Assembly: GCA_022747635.1 (NCBI GenBank)
Contig: JAKTNV010000265.1
Coordinates: forward strand, 173,501 to 237,500
DNA length: 64,000 nucleotides
From: Hetaerina americana
Taxonomy: Eukaryota > Arthropoda > Insecta > Odonata > Calopterygidae
Reading direction: 5' to 3'
Both the position numbers and the translations under genes were made by a program. The notes under the pieces are model-generated. The model was given only the letters and a program-made list of their open reading frames with translations. It searched no databases and was not told the DNA's origin. How positions within the stretch are numbered: position 1 is the first letter of the stretch; every line of letters starts with the position of its first letter. This document shows, piece by piece, positions 44,926 through 57,060 of this stretch.

Positions 44926-46530
44926 GGCGACGTCCGAGTACCCTTGTTTGTTCTGATCTCGTCAGTTTTTTTCCTAGTATTTAGGTTCGATTAATCTCCA
45001 TTCCTTGCCAAAATCCGACACATGGTCTAAATCGCTTTGTTGGAACATTGGATTGAATGCACAGCTGCTTTCATATTTGTTGCCGTACAGATCGTTAACG
45101 CGCCTACCATTTTCCCTATCCAGAGGTCTCGGTATTCCTGGAGGGATATGTCTGAATGAAGAGGCCATAAATACTTAATAAATTACTGCTAAGAAGATAG
45201 TTGTCACTTACGTCACTGATAGCGAATCGAGGAGAGCGCGTGGTTGAAAAAAGAATTATTTCGCAGTTCGAATGCGTAACACTTCTAACATATGATGATC
45301 ACGTGATTTTGCCCTGTTACGTCCTCTGGTGTCAATTCCTCGGAAATATTACGATTCGCATCTGGCGATAAAGCTTGTACGCGCATTCTCGGAATATTTG
45401 CATCTGCCCACCTACGTATCGGGAATCCACTATGGCGGAGCTCGTCGAGTGGCGTTCTAAACAAGGGAGCGTCGGGAGTGCATTGAGGTGGTTGAATGCG
45501 GCACAGAGTGGAAGTTGAATAGGTGTGCCAAGCTGCTCGGATGTGGCTTTCAGAGAACGTCGCCATGTCGTTTAAAGAATACCTGTGGACATCGAATGTA
45601 TGGCCTAAGCGTACGAGAATAAGTAAAATGGAATTAAGGATATGAGTGGGAACTTGACCATTCTCACTACGCCTTTGAGACCTTAACGTTATGCGAAAAA
45701 TTGCCCAAATTTCGTCTCTTTTGAGTCATAAGTCACTTAGTTAACCAGTCACGAATGAGAACGAGTGCTTAAGTTCTCCAATCACATGCCATCATAGGTG
45801 ACAGTATAGCGCAAATATGCTGTTATAAACACTCGATTTATTCATTATGGAGGGAAGTTAATTGAACTCGTGAGGGAAGAAGAGTGTATTTACGCTCGTT
45901 TAATAAAAAAATAAACGAGCAGTGATATAAGTCTCTATCATCTCGTCGGCAATCATGTTCACGCATGTATATCCATCTTATTGCCGCTATTACGACAATT
46001 TCCACAGCTAACCTCCCAGGGGCGGTATAGACAGGTTGTTCCTATTAGCGAACATAGAAAAACCAAACTTATGCTCTGACTGGTTGAAGTTCTTAAATTT
46101 TCAGCGAATGTGAACGACGTGCCCATTTGTGCACGTTTCTGCCGAGTGAAATTCAACGCGAGCTGGCAGGCTAGATGATGGCAAGCTTAAGAAATTGAAA
46201 TAAATGTTTCTTCCCTGAGTCTTAAGATCTCGACAGTCACCCACGCCTACAGTTCGGCAGTCATTTCCTCAAATCGATCGTCGGTCTAAAATCAACGTTG
46301 AAGTGCCAACGGTACATCAAATTAGAGATATTTTCGATTGTATCGATTAATATCTAATAAGTTATATCGATAATATCAAAACCGCGAACTGTTCATTAAG
46401 CCAATATTCTAGATATCTTGCGGAATAGAGGCAATCCTATAACATATATGTAGTGAAAACATTTCCACAATCTCATTTAAACTGACGAGCAGTAATGTGG
46501 GAGTAAGGAAAATTTAGCGACAAACTAGAT
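44926..46530. other. Anonymous, weak open frames
   Basis: A 93-codon minus-strand frame (45566-45285) lies in a GC-richer block and has no recognisable domain. 46320-46390 is AT-rich with ATCGAT words. No other signal. Confidence 0.25.
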
Positions 46531-46735
46531 GAGGGACTTAAAATCTTAGTGTCAGTGAAAATGCTCATTCTTGTTTGAGGTCATTAGAGGGAGATTTATC
46601 TTCAGGCGTGCCACATTGGAGTTTTGCAGGGCCTGTAAATTCTTCTACCGCTACATGTTAATCTGCGGGCCACCTCTAGGGTGTGTGGCGGGAATTCCAT
46701 CCCAGGCATGCAATGACAATGTTAATTTTTGATTT
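46531..46735 (+). mobile_element. LINE-A relic with tail block
   Basis: SSGVPHWSFAGPV at about 46597 is a decayed SGVPQGSVLGP. About 50 bp on, CTACATGTTAATCTGCGGGCC and GGGTGTGTGGCGGG match the reversed LINE-A 3' hairpin, so two old insertions are probably joined. Confidence 0.5.
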
Positions 46736-46778
46736 AGTGTAAGTTACCTATACAGATCCAATACATATATTTCAAATA

Positions 46779-46827
46779 ATGGCTATGTACCAGCAGTTAC
46801 ATGCACTGCAGTATCTACCGCACTACG
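46779..46827 (+). CDS. Possible short first coding exon
   Basis: An ATG in good context (ATAATGG) opens MAMYQQLHALQYLPHY and ends at CTACG/GTAAGT, a strong donor. Sixteen codons are too few for any family call. It could be an alternative first exon or chance. Confidence 0.15.
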
Positions 46828-46900
46828 GTAAGTGAAAAATACTTCCGCATGCATTGTGAGATAATCAATCTTGGTTACTTCGAATTAAAAAAAAATGTTT

Positions 46901-47026
46901 GAGTGAAATCCTCACGGGTCTTCCACTGGGTTAGTGTCTCCATAGCTGCCGACGCTTCGATAACCGACTCGGTTATCGAAACTTGAAGGATTAAACCCGG
47001 TGGAGGAACCGAGAGGATTTCACTCG
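46901..47026. repeat. Inverted repeat with hammerhead-like core, copy 3
   Basis: Arms 46901-46935 and 46991-47025 are imperfect inverted copies (GAGTGAAATCCTC / GAGGATTTCACTC). In the centre a perfect stem GATAACC/GGTTATC with loop GACTC is followed by GAAAC (46958-46982). Confidence 0.65.
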
Positions 47027-47029
47027 ACA

Positions 47030-47445
47030 GATACGCCGGGAAAGCACAAGATCTTTCATTTGCAAAAAATTTATTTTCCCTTCATAGCGTGATGGTTCGC
47101 AGTTATTCTGATACCTTTGTGTTTGTGGGAAAATGTCATATTTAATCTGTCACTTCTACACTTGATCTCTCTCTCTAATCTTACTGTCATTATCTCTCTT
47201 ACCTTAAGAGAAATGAGGCTAATAATACATTGTCAACATCTGAGAAAAACTGCATCCAATGTACGCGAGAGAATTAATCTTTGTGATGTAACCTTCGCTC
47301 CTTGAGTGTTTCTCCACCTAGTTCCTCCTAATCGCGATACTCTACTCCGTTTTATCATAACAACCTTTTATATATCTAGCCGTCATTTGGTATACCTTAC
47401 TGACCTAAGCTATCAGATAGGAGTTAACTTCAATTATTTGCAGGC
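47030..47445. other. Nothing recognised
   Basis: AT-rich, no features. Confidence 0.4.
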
Positions 47446-47605
47446 GATAGTGTTATTTACAGAGAAATGAGAACCCCTGCAGTTTGCGGGATCTGTAGCT
47501 ATTTAGGTCACATATTGGAGCGGTGTAAGGTATGGAATTTGGGTTAAATACGAGAAAATGTGCCGCATTGAAGTTTTTAAATGAAACCAAATAGGATCAA
47601 GACAT
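47446..47605 (+). mobile_element. LINE-A reverse transcriptase relic
   Basis: GDSVIYREMRTP (for ADDIVIYREM) is followed by a block like LERCKVWNLG. It matches the region at 55220-55340. Stops throughout. Confidence 0.5.
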
Positions 47606-48690
47606 TATAAAATTATCGATTTTTAATAAAAAAATAACCAGGATTAACCCCATTATTGGTTGCGAGCCGATCGCCCTTACGAATTGGTTAGAAGCCATTG
47701 TTCGCCAACGATTTCTTACTACCGGCAGCTGATAAAATTTAACGAAGGAATGATATTAATGTAGTCTCAGTATTCAAAGTAATTCCAAAAATCTGTCTGC
47801 GCTTTCCGTTATCCGTCAATCATCTCCTCATCCCCCCCCCCCTTCGCGTTTCCTGCTCAGCTCCTGGCTGCAATTTCATGACCAATTCCCTTGCCGATGA
47901 TTTTTGATCTATTGCATGCTCTTGTTGGGAAGGTACGGGTATGGGTTTCATATTTCTTCCGGGAATACGAGAATTTAAAACTGAAGTATCCCCAAGAACA
48001 TCGGTTAGGACAAGATCGCGAAAGTTATATAAAAAGAGAGACGGTGAAGAAAAGACTGTCCCATCACATTCCGCGGAAATCGATGGATTCTGTGGACTGA
48101 GTGGTCGGCACTGTCTCGAAAATTCGTCCCTCGAATGTTTCGACGATCGAACTATCGACAGATAGATATGCTCCGCAAAGAAAAAACTCGGGGAGACAGT
48201 TGACGGCATCCTTGGGCGTGTTAATCTCCGCGACCTTGACTTCTCCGGTCACTCGATTGCGTCCGTCCCCTATCCCAGGGACTGTTTTTCTCCCTCGGCC
48301 ACCTCCCTCTCCTTTTCTTCCCCGCCGACTGAGGTCTCTTAACATTCGGAGTGTGTCCGTTTAAAGGGCCGAAAGTTTGTGATTTTAAAAAATGGGAAGT
48401 GTTATGATAAAACCTTCCTAATTTCCATGTACCGTAATTCTATCCATGCGGACCATCTAATACCAACCCAGTCACGGCACCTGTCACCCATGTACAATCG
48501 CGCCTTTCATTCTTTGAATTCATCCACTTCCTAATGTGTCGTTTTGCCAAAAAGACATTAATAGAGATGCAATTATTGTTAAACAGCCTTTAAAAAATAT
48601 TGTCCAAATGATAAATTGATTGTGGAAAAACGAAAGATGAAGATAATGAAATTGATTTATCCCGGTTAAAGTAGTACTTTTTTGATTTGT
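47606..48690. other. GC-richer anonymous block
   Basis: 47820-48350 has overlapping frames of 129, 93 and 87 codons on opposite strands, which argues for composition rather than genes. Poly-C lies at 47836-47845. Confidence 0.25.
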
Positions 48691-49245
48691 TATTCTACCG
48701 TTGAAGGTTATTTTGGATGGACACGGAGACTGAACAACGATTAATCCCCTTGCCTCTTCTAACAAAGCACAACCACCTTACACCCTGGTACTACTTAGAA
48801 GCCCTCTTCAATTCCGCATGCTTCCTTCCTCAATTCCGTCAAAAACGCTTATCTTTTTCCTCCCTAACTTCTCTTTTCCATGTCTTTAATTAGTCCTTTC
48901 TACTTGTCTCTTGTTCTTCCTCGTGGAATATTCTCTTCAATATTGCCTTGTATTATGTTTCTCACTAAACCTCAAGGTGTGTCCAATCCATGTAGTTCTT
49001 CATTGCCATATCGTCATCCGTGTGGTTCTTTCCTTTTTTCCTCTAATATATACTTCCTCGATCCTCACTTTGCCTGTCTATTTAACCTTCAGCTTTCTCC
49101 TCCTGTATCATGTCTTATAAGCTTCTTCTATTCTTCGCCAGTCTAATTTTCAAAGCTCCACGTCTCTGATACGTAGAGTGCCACGCTCCTTGCGAACGTT
49201 TTGACGAACTGCTTCCTTGTTTGCAGTCTGAGGTTCTTTGAATAT
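48691..49245 (-). mobile_element. RTE-2 end joined to RTE-1 fragment
   Basis: 48691-48870 resembles the RTE-2 3' region at 44283-44460 (CTACCGTTGAAGGT hairpin, CTGAACAACGAT, TTCAATTCCGCATGC). 48880-49245 matches RTE-1 (21890-22230), including the TCTATTCTTCGCCAGTC region. Both are on the minus strand and may be one mosaic or two adjacent insertions. Confidence 0.6.
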
Positions 49246-50489
49246 AAAATCGATGTGGATGAGCGGAAAGGGTGCGCATTGTAGTCGGAAATCCTTTTAA
49301 AATCTTACAAGTGTGCGTACTGAAATCGTTTCTTATATAACGACTGCTTTTTTCCCTCGCGTCACTCATGACCACAACATTGGGGATGTTACGAGGGCTG
49401 CAAGCACGTCTGGGAGCCTTAGGCAATGGGCCAGGAAAACCAGTTGAGTAGGTAAAAGATTTTATATTTACGGGCAATAAAACTGCAATTTTGTTGAGAA
49501 AAGTAAACCATTGTATTTTCATATCAGGCATGCGGTTTAACCGTTATCGCTTGAAAACATGTACGTGTCTGATGTTACGACAATTTTATTATATTTTCCA
49601 TGTGAACAGTGGGAAAAATTGTGATTTCTCTGGGTTTTCGTACACTTCCGAGGGAAAATACATGTATTTGGAAAAAAAACTTGTTTTTCGAATCGTATGG
49701 GCATATTCTTAATACGTCTGTGTGGCATAATTATATAAAGAATCATATAATTGTCGATCCGATCAGTGGGATAAAATTAAGACATGGACACCGTCGCAGA
49801 CAACACAGATTCAAATACTCGTTCAAGAGTGTGGGTTTCCTCGACAGATCTCGCTTAATTTGGAAACTCTTTCTCGGATTTTTCACGCACATCTGGCCAC
49901 GCTGGACTAAAACAAAAAATTACCTCTCTTTCAAGGTTCCCTATAAAGTCTATGATTAATTAATACTATTTGACGTACATATCCGAAGGGATAAATATCC
50001 TTTAAGTAACAGTTCAAAAGAAATTCCAGGATAAGAGACATTAATTTTAAATGTAGGTTATTACGTGCAATGCACGTATTGTTCTTTTGATTTAGCATTT
50101 TACCGATTAATTCCTGGAGAACGATCGAGAAAGTTTTGTGATCGTCTAAGCATCAACAGCAGCATTGCTTATTTATGATGGCAACGTATAAACAACTCAT
50201 GACTTCTCGTTATTGTATAAAAAGCTTATGTAAGGAGCATTAGTGTTTAATGTGAGTTATTACGTGAACTGCACTGCATAATGATGGGATTAAAAAAATT
50301 ATAAATTATTTCTTTCTTCTCTCTCGAATATAGATTCAGAAACAAAGAATTTGTGGGGAAAATATTTATTAAATGCAATTAGTTTGCAATCGCGCAGGCC
50401 GGGATATATATTTTGCGCATTGTTGATCGTTTGACGTCACCGAACCTAAGGATCCTTGCAATCATGTGATATGAAGGGATATAACTACG
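49246..50489. other. Nothing recognised
   Basis: AT-rich. Plus-strand frames of 116 and 73 codons (49609, 49491) have no motif or splice context. Confidence 0.35.
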
Positions 50490-50555
50490 CCTGCAGAATA
50501 TCCAGCAAGCCATCGCTAGGGCAAGTGGCGGGGGGTGTTAGGGCGCTATCCACTC
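50490..50555 (-). mobile_element. LINE-A tail-only copy
   Basis: ATATCCAGCAAGCCATCGC and AAGTGGCGGGGGGTGTTAGG match the LINE-A 3' hairpin block in reverse orientation. No coding part is attached. Confidence 0.6.
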
Positions 50556-50764
50556 ATGCACAAACGTTTGCTCAAACACATACTTGAACAAGTGTTGGAA
50601 GCAGATTTGATAAGTGGACATGTTTTACATCGGGGGCGTTTGCAAGTTGGGGAAAGATGAGGACATTTGAAAAGGGTTGTGATGGTGGATCTCGGAATGT
50701 TTCTCCAATTGGCTGAATGTGGGAGAGGGTCACACGCGACATTATCTCTCTCTATGCCCCTCAT
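50546..50764 (-). mobile_element. Penelope-like element fragment (linker region)
   Basis: The minus-strand frame of 72 codons carries CKRPRCKTCPLIKSAS, a cysteine-rich motif like that between the reverse transcriptase and GIY-YIG domains of Penelope-like elements. The nuclease itself is absent. Confidence 0.55.
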
Positions 50765-50864
50765 CCCAGCGCCCTTCGACCGATTTTTTCCTCAAACTAG
50801 CTACTTTTGCCTCATAAAAAACGCACTTTCGTTTCAAAATTGTTTCCATCGTATTTAGAAACCA

Positions 50865-51980
50865 AAGGCACATTGATGGGAACGACTATGGCGCCAATCT
50901 TTTCATGGTCCACCTTGAAGTGATTTTCCTTTCACAGCAACCCCTCCCAACCTGTTCTCTGGGCCCGCTACATAGACGACATTTTTATTCTCTGGACACA
51001 CGGCTCTGAGTCTCTCAATAATTTCTTAACGGCCTTAAATTCGTCTTTCACTGTTTAATTCACTTCTTCCGTTTCAGACTCCACTATCACCTTTCTTGAC
51101 CCAAATATCTCACTTTACAACAACAAATTCAACACTTCTGTACATATCAAATCCACCTACACTTCACCGGTTCGCACCCTACTTACACCAAAGGTCGATT
51201 CCCAACTCTCTATCCGCGGACCCCCGATTTGCAACACCACAGCCGCGCGTTACCCAGAAAAAGCTCCTACAGAATAAAATCCGCCGCTCCTCCCGACCTC
51301 ACGCACCACAGAATAGCAACCGCTCATCTGACCCAGGACTTAACCTTTGCACCACCTATTTCCCCGGATCCCACAGACTGAAAATCTTTCTTGAAGATCT
51401 GTTTCCAATTTTACGTGACAATGACGCGACCTCATCCTTACTACCCCAATGCCCCTCTCTCGCATGCAGACGACCCACCAATCTCAAAAACATTTTGAGA
51501 TCCATCAATTCTTTGGCGCCTCCCCTGACAAATTTCCTCATCTCTCCCCCACTTGAAACCGCTCCCGATGTAAAACATGTCTGCTTATCAGATCTCCTCC
51601 CCTATCCCCACATCCCCTCATCGCCTCTCCAAAAACTTTATCTATCTTTTTTCATGTGAACAATGCGCTTCATTTTGCATAGGATAATGCATTACCCCCT
51701 TGCCCATTCGAATGAACAATCACCGCTTCTCTTCCTATACTTTCACACTTTACGTCCCACGACCTTTCATTCGACCAGTGTTTCTCCCTTGACATCCTAG
51801 AATCCCTACCCGATTCAGCCACCAGTATAGAGGTGAGAGCTCACGAATCCGCATATGTACTATCTTTTAGATCTTTTGAAATTCCCACCCTAAACTGCCG
51901 TCTTTAATCCCCTCCCAGCATACCCGGCGCCTCACCCACCCCAGACCTCCAATCCCCTCGGCCCGAAGCCTTCCAGTCTG
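50865..51980 (+). mobile_element. Penelope-like element, reverse transcriptase remnant
   Basis: The plus-strand translation gives a broken KGTPMGT-type box, then WARYIDDIFILW (catalytic YIDD) near 50959. Next is TITFLDPNISLYNNKF, and a 187-codon open frame (51096-51659) ends with RRPTNLKNILRS, the conserved end of the Penelope reverse transcriptase. A stop follows FTV, and frameshifts are present near 51100. No GIY-YIG endonuclease follows. The copy lies head to head with the fragment at 50546-50764. Confidence 0.75.
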
Positions 51981-52084
51981 ACCTGAAGAAGGCCGACAGT
52001 TTACGCTTTCTGAAATATGTCTCCTTTTATGTGTTATCTATTTTATTTTTGTGTTCTATTATGCCGTCCAAATATTATATTGCT
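51965..52084 (+). repeat. Penelope-like terminal repeat piece with hammerhead-like core
   Basis: GACCTGAAGAAGGCCGAC at 51979, then TTATGTGTTATCTATTTT, matches 23630-23740. The stem after CTGAAGA is decayed and GAAAC is lost. (TA)n starts at 52085. Confidence 0.5.
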
Positions 52085-52148
52085 TTCGTGAGTGTATATA
52101 TTAATATATATACATATATATTATATATATGTATATATTATATATGTA

Positions 52149-52194
<46 letters not shown>

Positions 52195-52223
52195 GAGTAT
52201 ATGAATAGATTCATATACTCGTA
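52085..52223. repeat. (TA)n array ending in a 30-bp palindrome
   Basis: (TA)n runs to 52192. ACGAGTATATGAAT / ATTCATATACTCGT (52193-52222, 2-bp spacer) is a perfect inverted repeat at its right edge. Confidence 0.9.
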
Positions 52224-53284
52224 CATGTATCGATATGGGTTATCGTTATTCAGTAATGCTGTGAACGTACTGTTTAAATTTTGATGCGATGAATCAGTTT
52301 TTTTATGATAGTAAAACTTTAAAATATATACTTGGTTTCAACATAAAGTGTAATTTCTACAGCCTCTCATAATGAAAACCACGTTCAGCACTTGTGTCCT
52401 TCTTCTTCCAGTGGCGAAATAAAAATAGGGCGCCGAAAGGAGTGTGGGTATTTTCGCGTGTACTACGTCATCTAACCGTCGGGGAAATTCATTATGACAT
52501 CGAACAAGATCGCCCGAAAGGGTAACGTTTTGGTCGGCAAGCATTTGTAACGTCATTGAGGACGACGATTACTTGTGAGTTCATAACCTTGGCTAGAAAA
52601 AACCGTTTACAAATCGAAAAATCTGTTTTTTTTTCTCTGGCGTTAACTTTTTTTAATGCCTGTGGGCAGCGAGTCCTTTTAGCGAGTTTTCCAAACGAAT
52701 TCTCGTTTGCCTAGTGTTATTTCCGAGGTCATATCAATAGCATTGATACATTCATTTATAAACCTTGATTTGTTTTTCACGCAACAAAAAATATTAATTG
52801 TCATTAAGCTATGTCACCGGGAAACTATTGTTTCACTTTCTGAAATAATAGCAGTAATTTTCCAATTATGACCACTGTTGTATTTTTCCATGAAAACGAA
52901 ACTATTTGGTGTTGCAACCGTTGACTGTGGTATAAATCTTCAGTGAATAGTTTCGTACGGACTTACGAAATCAAAATATAAAATTTCAAACAGTAAGCAC
53001 AGGGATGTAATAAATCAGGCCTACTCACCGTACTACTAACTACCAGCTGACTACCTACAGTAGCTCCATTTTGATTCTTAAGTATTCTTTGGCAATTGTA
53101 CCGTGTCTATACTTAGCACCCTATGTAATTAACTGTACAGTTGTTCTTAGGTGCAATGAGTTAATTTAGTGGTTGAGACCGTCATCGTCTGACCACCATT
53201 AAAAACGCCTTATTTAAGTTCCTAAAATTTTTCCTCAAGTTCCTGAACTTATAGTTTGTTTAATTTGAATGTTTATCCATTTAC
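52224..53284. other. Nothing recognised
   Basis: AT-rich unique-looking DNA. Confidence 0.4.
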
Positions 53285-53790
53285 TGTTCATTTACATCCA
53301 CACAACACCCCGCAAGCCGCTGCGAGGGCGTGTGGCGGGGGGTGTTAGGTCACCACCCGTTAACTAAAATAAAACCACATGCAAAACAAATTATGTTACC
53401 TCTACACAAATATTAGTTTGTTCATGTACTCGGCAAACCTAAATCACACGACAGAAAGTACTTACTTGCAACGACATTCAATAACAGGATATGTGCATTC
53501 AAATCATGTTGTAGAACTAGTAAAGAGATTGGTCTATTATGTAAAAAGAATAACATGCTGGAAGAAACATGCGAGATATCGACAAATATATGCACTCTGC
53601 CAATTTTAATCATCTCACACGCGATGACTATCATCTCTAATTGTTCGAGGAAAAAACGAAATTTTAAATCTATCCGTTCTGCAACAAATATCCCTGATTT
53701 TACGTTGGTGATCTGATCTACCATAGTAAGTCGGTGCCTATAATTAGTCCTTAACACCCTCAGATAAGTATTATGCCCGCGGCTCAAAAT
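53285..53790 (-). mobile_element. LINE-A, 3' UTR copy
   Basis: The 3' hairpin block starts at 53296 (CACAACACCCCGCAAGCCGC), preceded by a degenerate GTAGATG tail. 53380-53760 aligns with the 3' UTR of the copy at 3826-5985 (about 3900-4270). It is truncated before the coding region. Confidence 0.7.
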
Positions 53791-54246
53791 TTTCGCTTTC
53801 GAGTGTTCTTTTTTTATTGAATCCTATGCCTTCTCTCGCCTAATATTATCATCCCATATTTTCCTAGTTGAGCCAATCCCTCCGACTAGAGGTCGTGTTG
53901 GAGGTGTACCGCATATGAGAACCTCGAAGACATTATGTATTTTGTAAATTATAAGTTTGCAAAAAGTCAGCTTTTTCCGATGATTTCTGTCAAGGAATTC
54001 CTTCCTTCTATTCAAGTCTCTGTCACGTATTTATAAAGTTCTCCAAGGGTTCCTTGATCTTGAGCGATTATTCGCCGTTTTCCATTTCTTTGTCACAAAT
54101 GCGTCCAGTAGATTATCATTATAAACGCTTTGATGCCCAACCTGCCCCAATTGTGCCGAGGACATGCTGGAAAGGTTTCTCTCTCTCGTGCGGTGAAATT
54201 GGGTGAAAGGAAAAAAACTGGATGGATCAACTCTTCCGGTTTCTGC
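53791..54246. other. Nothing recognised
   Basis: No coding or repeat motif assigned. Confidence 0.35.
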
Positions 54247-54465
54247 ATTAGTGGTTGTTATGTCGGAGGAGAGCAACGGCTGAGGTAATTTGCGCCATCA
54301 CGGGGATGGGTTAAGGGGTGATTCGGTAGGGGCAGGATATTGTGGCACCCCAAGTAGAGGTCGAGATAGCACTGAAAAGTCCTGCCACCTCCGAGACTCG
54401 ACCAGAGCCTTCGGGTTGGGAAGCGAGTACACTAGCCACCGCACCAGGTCATCAATCAGGGAGCT
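54247..54465 (-). repeat. SINE-C copy 4
   Basis: GGAGAGCAACGGCTGAGGTA and TTTGCGCCAT at the 3' side and GGTGCGGTGGCTAGTGTACT at the head match SINE-C, minus strand. A middle part is deleted relative to copy 1. The B box is weak. Confidence 0.65.
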
Positions 54466-55079
54466 TTGCGTTGGTTGACCTTTGGGCTCACGGGTGACCG
54501 CCACCCATCGGCTCACACCTTGGGTCGTCCCTTTTCAACACGGGACGGCCGTTCCTTTGTGTTGCTGTGTCAACGTCTTAATCGGGCTGATTTGAAGGAG
54601 CCCATCTTCTGGGCCCTGATGGGGTCGAGCAGTCAGTCCTCCCCCGGCGAACCTTGAGCCGTGGACTCGGTCGCACTGTCCTTTTTCCCTTCCGCCTCCC
54701 TCAAAAACCTCCGCTTCCTTCTCCTCCTCTCTGCCCTCCCCCAACCTCCATCGCTTCCTCGTTATCGCCGAGAAGGGTCAAGACAACAACCTCCCTCTCC
54801 CGGTACCCTCCTCGTCCTCTAATCTCCTTCAACCTCCCCCTTCCACCCCTCCTTTTCCTCTCGCCATAAGATTTCTATCTTCCGGCAAGATCTCCCACAC
54901 GTTAACCCCTTCGCTGCTGCGAACAGCACGATGTAACTCACGTCCACCAGCTGCTCGTGCTGTTTTGGGTGTTCGGAATCATTTGTGAAAGGAATGACGA
55001 ATAAGATACGGTTTTCACAAGAAAGTGACTTAACTAGATTAAGTGCGTGTTATATAAGCGTGAACGGCAAAAATTTAGT
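54466..55079. other. GC-rich then pyrimidine-rich block
   Basis: 54660-54880 is C/T-rich on the plus strand. Open frames on both strands reflect composition. Confidence 0.4.
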
Positions 55080-55865
55080 CGTCTTAAGGATTGAGTTCAC
55101 TAGAGGCAGACGTAGCTTCTGGAGTTCCGCAGGGAGGTGTTAGAGGACCCCTACCATTCTCATTATACATTAACGGCCTAAGTTCGCACGTTTTCAGAAA
55201 TTTTGCAGAGTATTTGTGGACGACATAGTGATTTACAGAGAAATGAGGTCACCGGAAAGTACGATGGTACTCATTGACGATTTAGACCAGAAATCGGAGT
55301 AATGTGAAGAATGGGGATTAGAAGTAAATATCTGAAAGTTTACAGCACTGAAGTTTTGGAATAAAAAATAGATTGGCAAGACATAAATTGTCACACAGAT
55401 GGGATCGAGTTAAGCATTTCAAAACAGGTCAACTACTTTGGTGACAAACACTGACATCAAGCTTTTAATCGAGCATACACAGAAGAATATGCGCGTTATC
55501 CTCTAGGAAAATGAGTTTTTGTGAACGACTTGTAAGAAACTAATGACAAAGTAAAGAGAGTAATGTTATTTCACTTTAATTAGGCCACATTTGGAATACC
55601 CGGCGAGTGTATGGGATTCACAGAAGAAAATGTTCATTAAAGATTTAGACCGAGCTCAGTGAAAGTCCGATAGGTTTATTATAAATTCACAGTATGATCG
55701 AGTAATCATCTCGGATGTACTGAAGGAAATACAGTGGAAGCCTCTTGACTTTAGAAAAGAGCAGGTAAGACTTGAAGAGTTTTGGAAAGTTACAGGGTAC
55801 CTAAGTTTCCTTGAGTCAGAGGGAGCAAGTATGTCACTAAATTATATTTGTTGATTTATGAACAA
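55080..55865 (+). mobile_element. LINE-A reverse transcriptase fragment
   Basis: The plus-strand translation shows SSGVPQGGVRGPLPFSLYING, then FVDDIVIYREMRSP (catalytic box). Next come a WGLEVN block, a RPHLEYPASVWDSQ block near 55590 and ERRVSLE-type tail remains. Many stops. Its 3' tail may be the hairpin block at 56995-57056, separated by other insertions. Confidence 0.6.
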
Positions 55866-56229
55866 TCTTTGAACGGGTTTCGATAATTTACGCTCTATGC
55901 TATCATTGTGGGTCTCTCTGGAATAGCATGCGTATTCAAAGCTTGGGGTCAAGAACCCCACAGAATACTATGTTTCAGATGGGCATGGGGATCACCATAG
56001 TTAGAGGGATAGCAGAATTACTAGCGAAACCTCAAATTGGATAGATCTGATGAGGAAACAAGCGTTAGTTTTCATATTACAAGATACTCGAGTATAATGG
56101 TGACACAAAGGAGTGCAGAGCGATTCACTTGGGGTGTGCTTTTCCCATCGAAATCAGCAGCTATGACATTTATTAGTTTTATTATTAATAATAAAAAAGT
56201 AGACCATGTTTTATGTATTAACATTGTGT
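55866..56229. other. Nothing recognised
   Basis: Probably LINE 3' region, too decayed to align by eye. Confidence 0.3.
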
Positions 56230-56650
56230 TTCAGGCAATTATTGTTACACCATTTAGATAACTTTCGAGAAACGAAGTTAACAGAATATTGCAATGAAAC
56301 AAGATGATATGAATTGAAAAAGAAATTTGTATATCATGCACGTATAATACTGCGTTAATATCAGTCGTGAGAAGAAAATGATGATGAAGGTCAGAGAATA
56401 ATAGTAATAGAAAAAAAATAGGGCCAAGACCGAGCCTTGAGGGACGCCTTGAATCTTGAATTTGGGGGAGGAGGGGCGGAATACTTTTTATCGCCACTAG
56501 AAATAAGAGAAACAAGTTGACTCATATTTTTGTGAGATAAGATTCTAACCAAGAGAGCAGTGCGCCTCTTATGTCAAGGGAATAGAGTTTCTTCAGAATG
56601 AGTAGGGAGAATAACTGGCTCGTTTCGTGAAGAGTCGTATCGAGCAAACG
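56230..56650 (-). mobile_element. Jockey-type LINE fragment
   Basis: The minus strand gives RGALLSWLESYLT, then with a frameshift GVPQGSVLGPIFF, then NAVLYVHDIQISFS (for YADDTQI). This order is that of Jockey-clade reverse transcriptase. It is a different family from LINE-A. Confidence 0.6.
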
Positions 56651-56994
56651 GTGAGCGTCGCAACATTATTGGATGGCCTGCGTTTGGGGACAATCGAGGC
56701 ACGAAGAAAACATTCGCGACGCAAACAATTGGAGGAATACAATTCAATCGAGTTTCACGCTTGCACTACGGAGGGCGAATTTAACCTCGCATTACTTACG
56801 TGGGCGATTGCTCAGAGAATGGGGAAAGGGCACTAAGGGAAGTTGACAGCCCATCAGGACATTAGAAGGAATCCTTTCTCCTTCCCACTGTTCTTAACAA
56901 CAGTAGTTGCGAACATGAAGCAAAAAAGTCCATACTACCCGAATTTATGATCACATACAAAGCTTAATGATCAATTACGAATGACCGTTGACCC
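56651..56994. other. Nothing recognised
   Basis: One 69-codon plus-strand frame (56627-56836) without known motif. Confidence 0.3.
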
Positions 56995-57060
56995 AACACC
57001 CCCTGCTGCGGTCCCTCGTGGCGGTTTACGATGTAAGATGTAAATCTACTTGTAGGCGGC
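56995..57060 (+). mobile_element. LINE-A tail-only copy
   Basis: ACACCCCCTGCTGCGG, CCCTCGTGGCGG and the GATGTAAGATGTAAATC tail match the decayed LINE-A 3' end. Confidence 0.55.
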
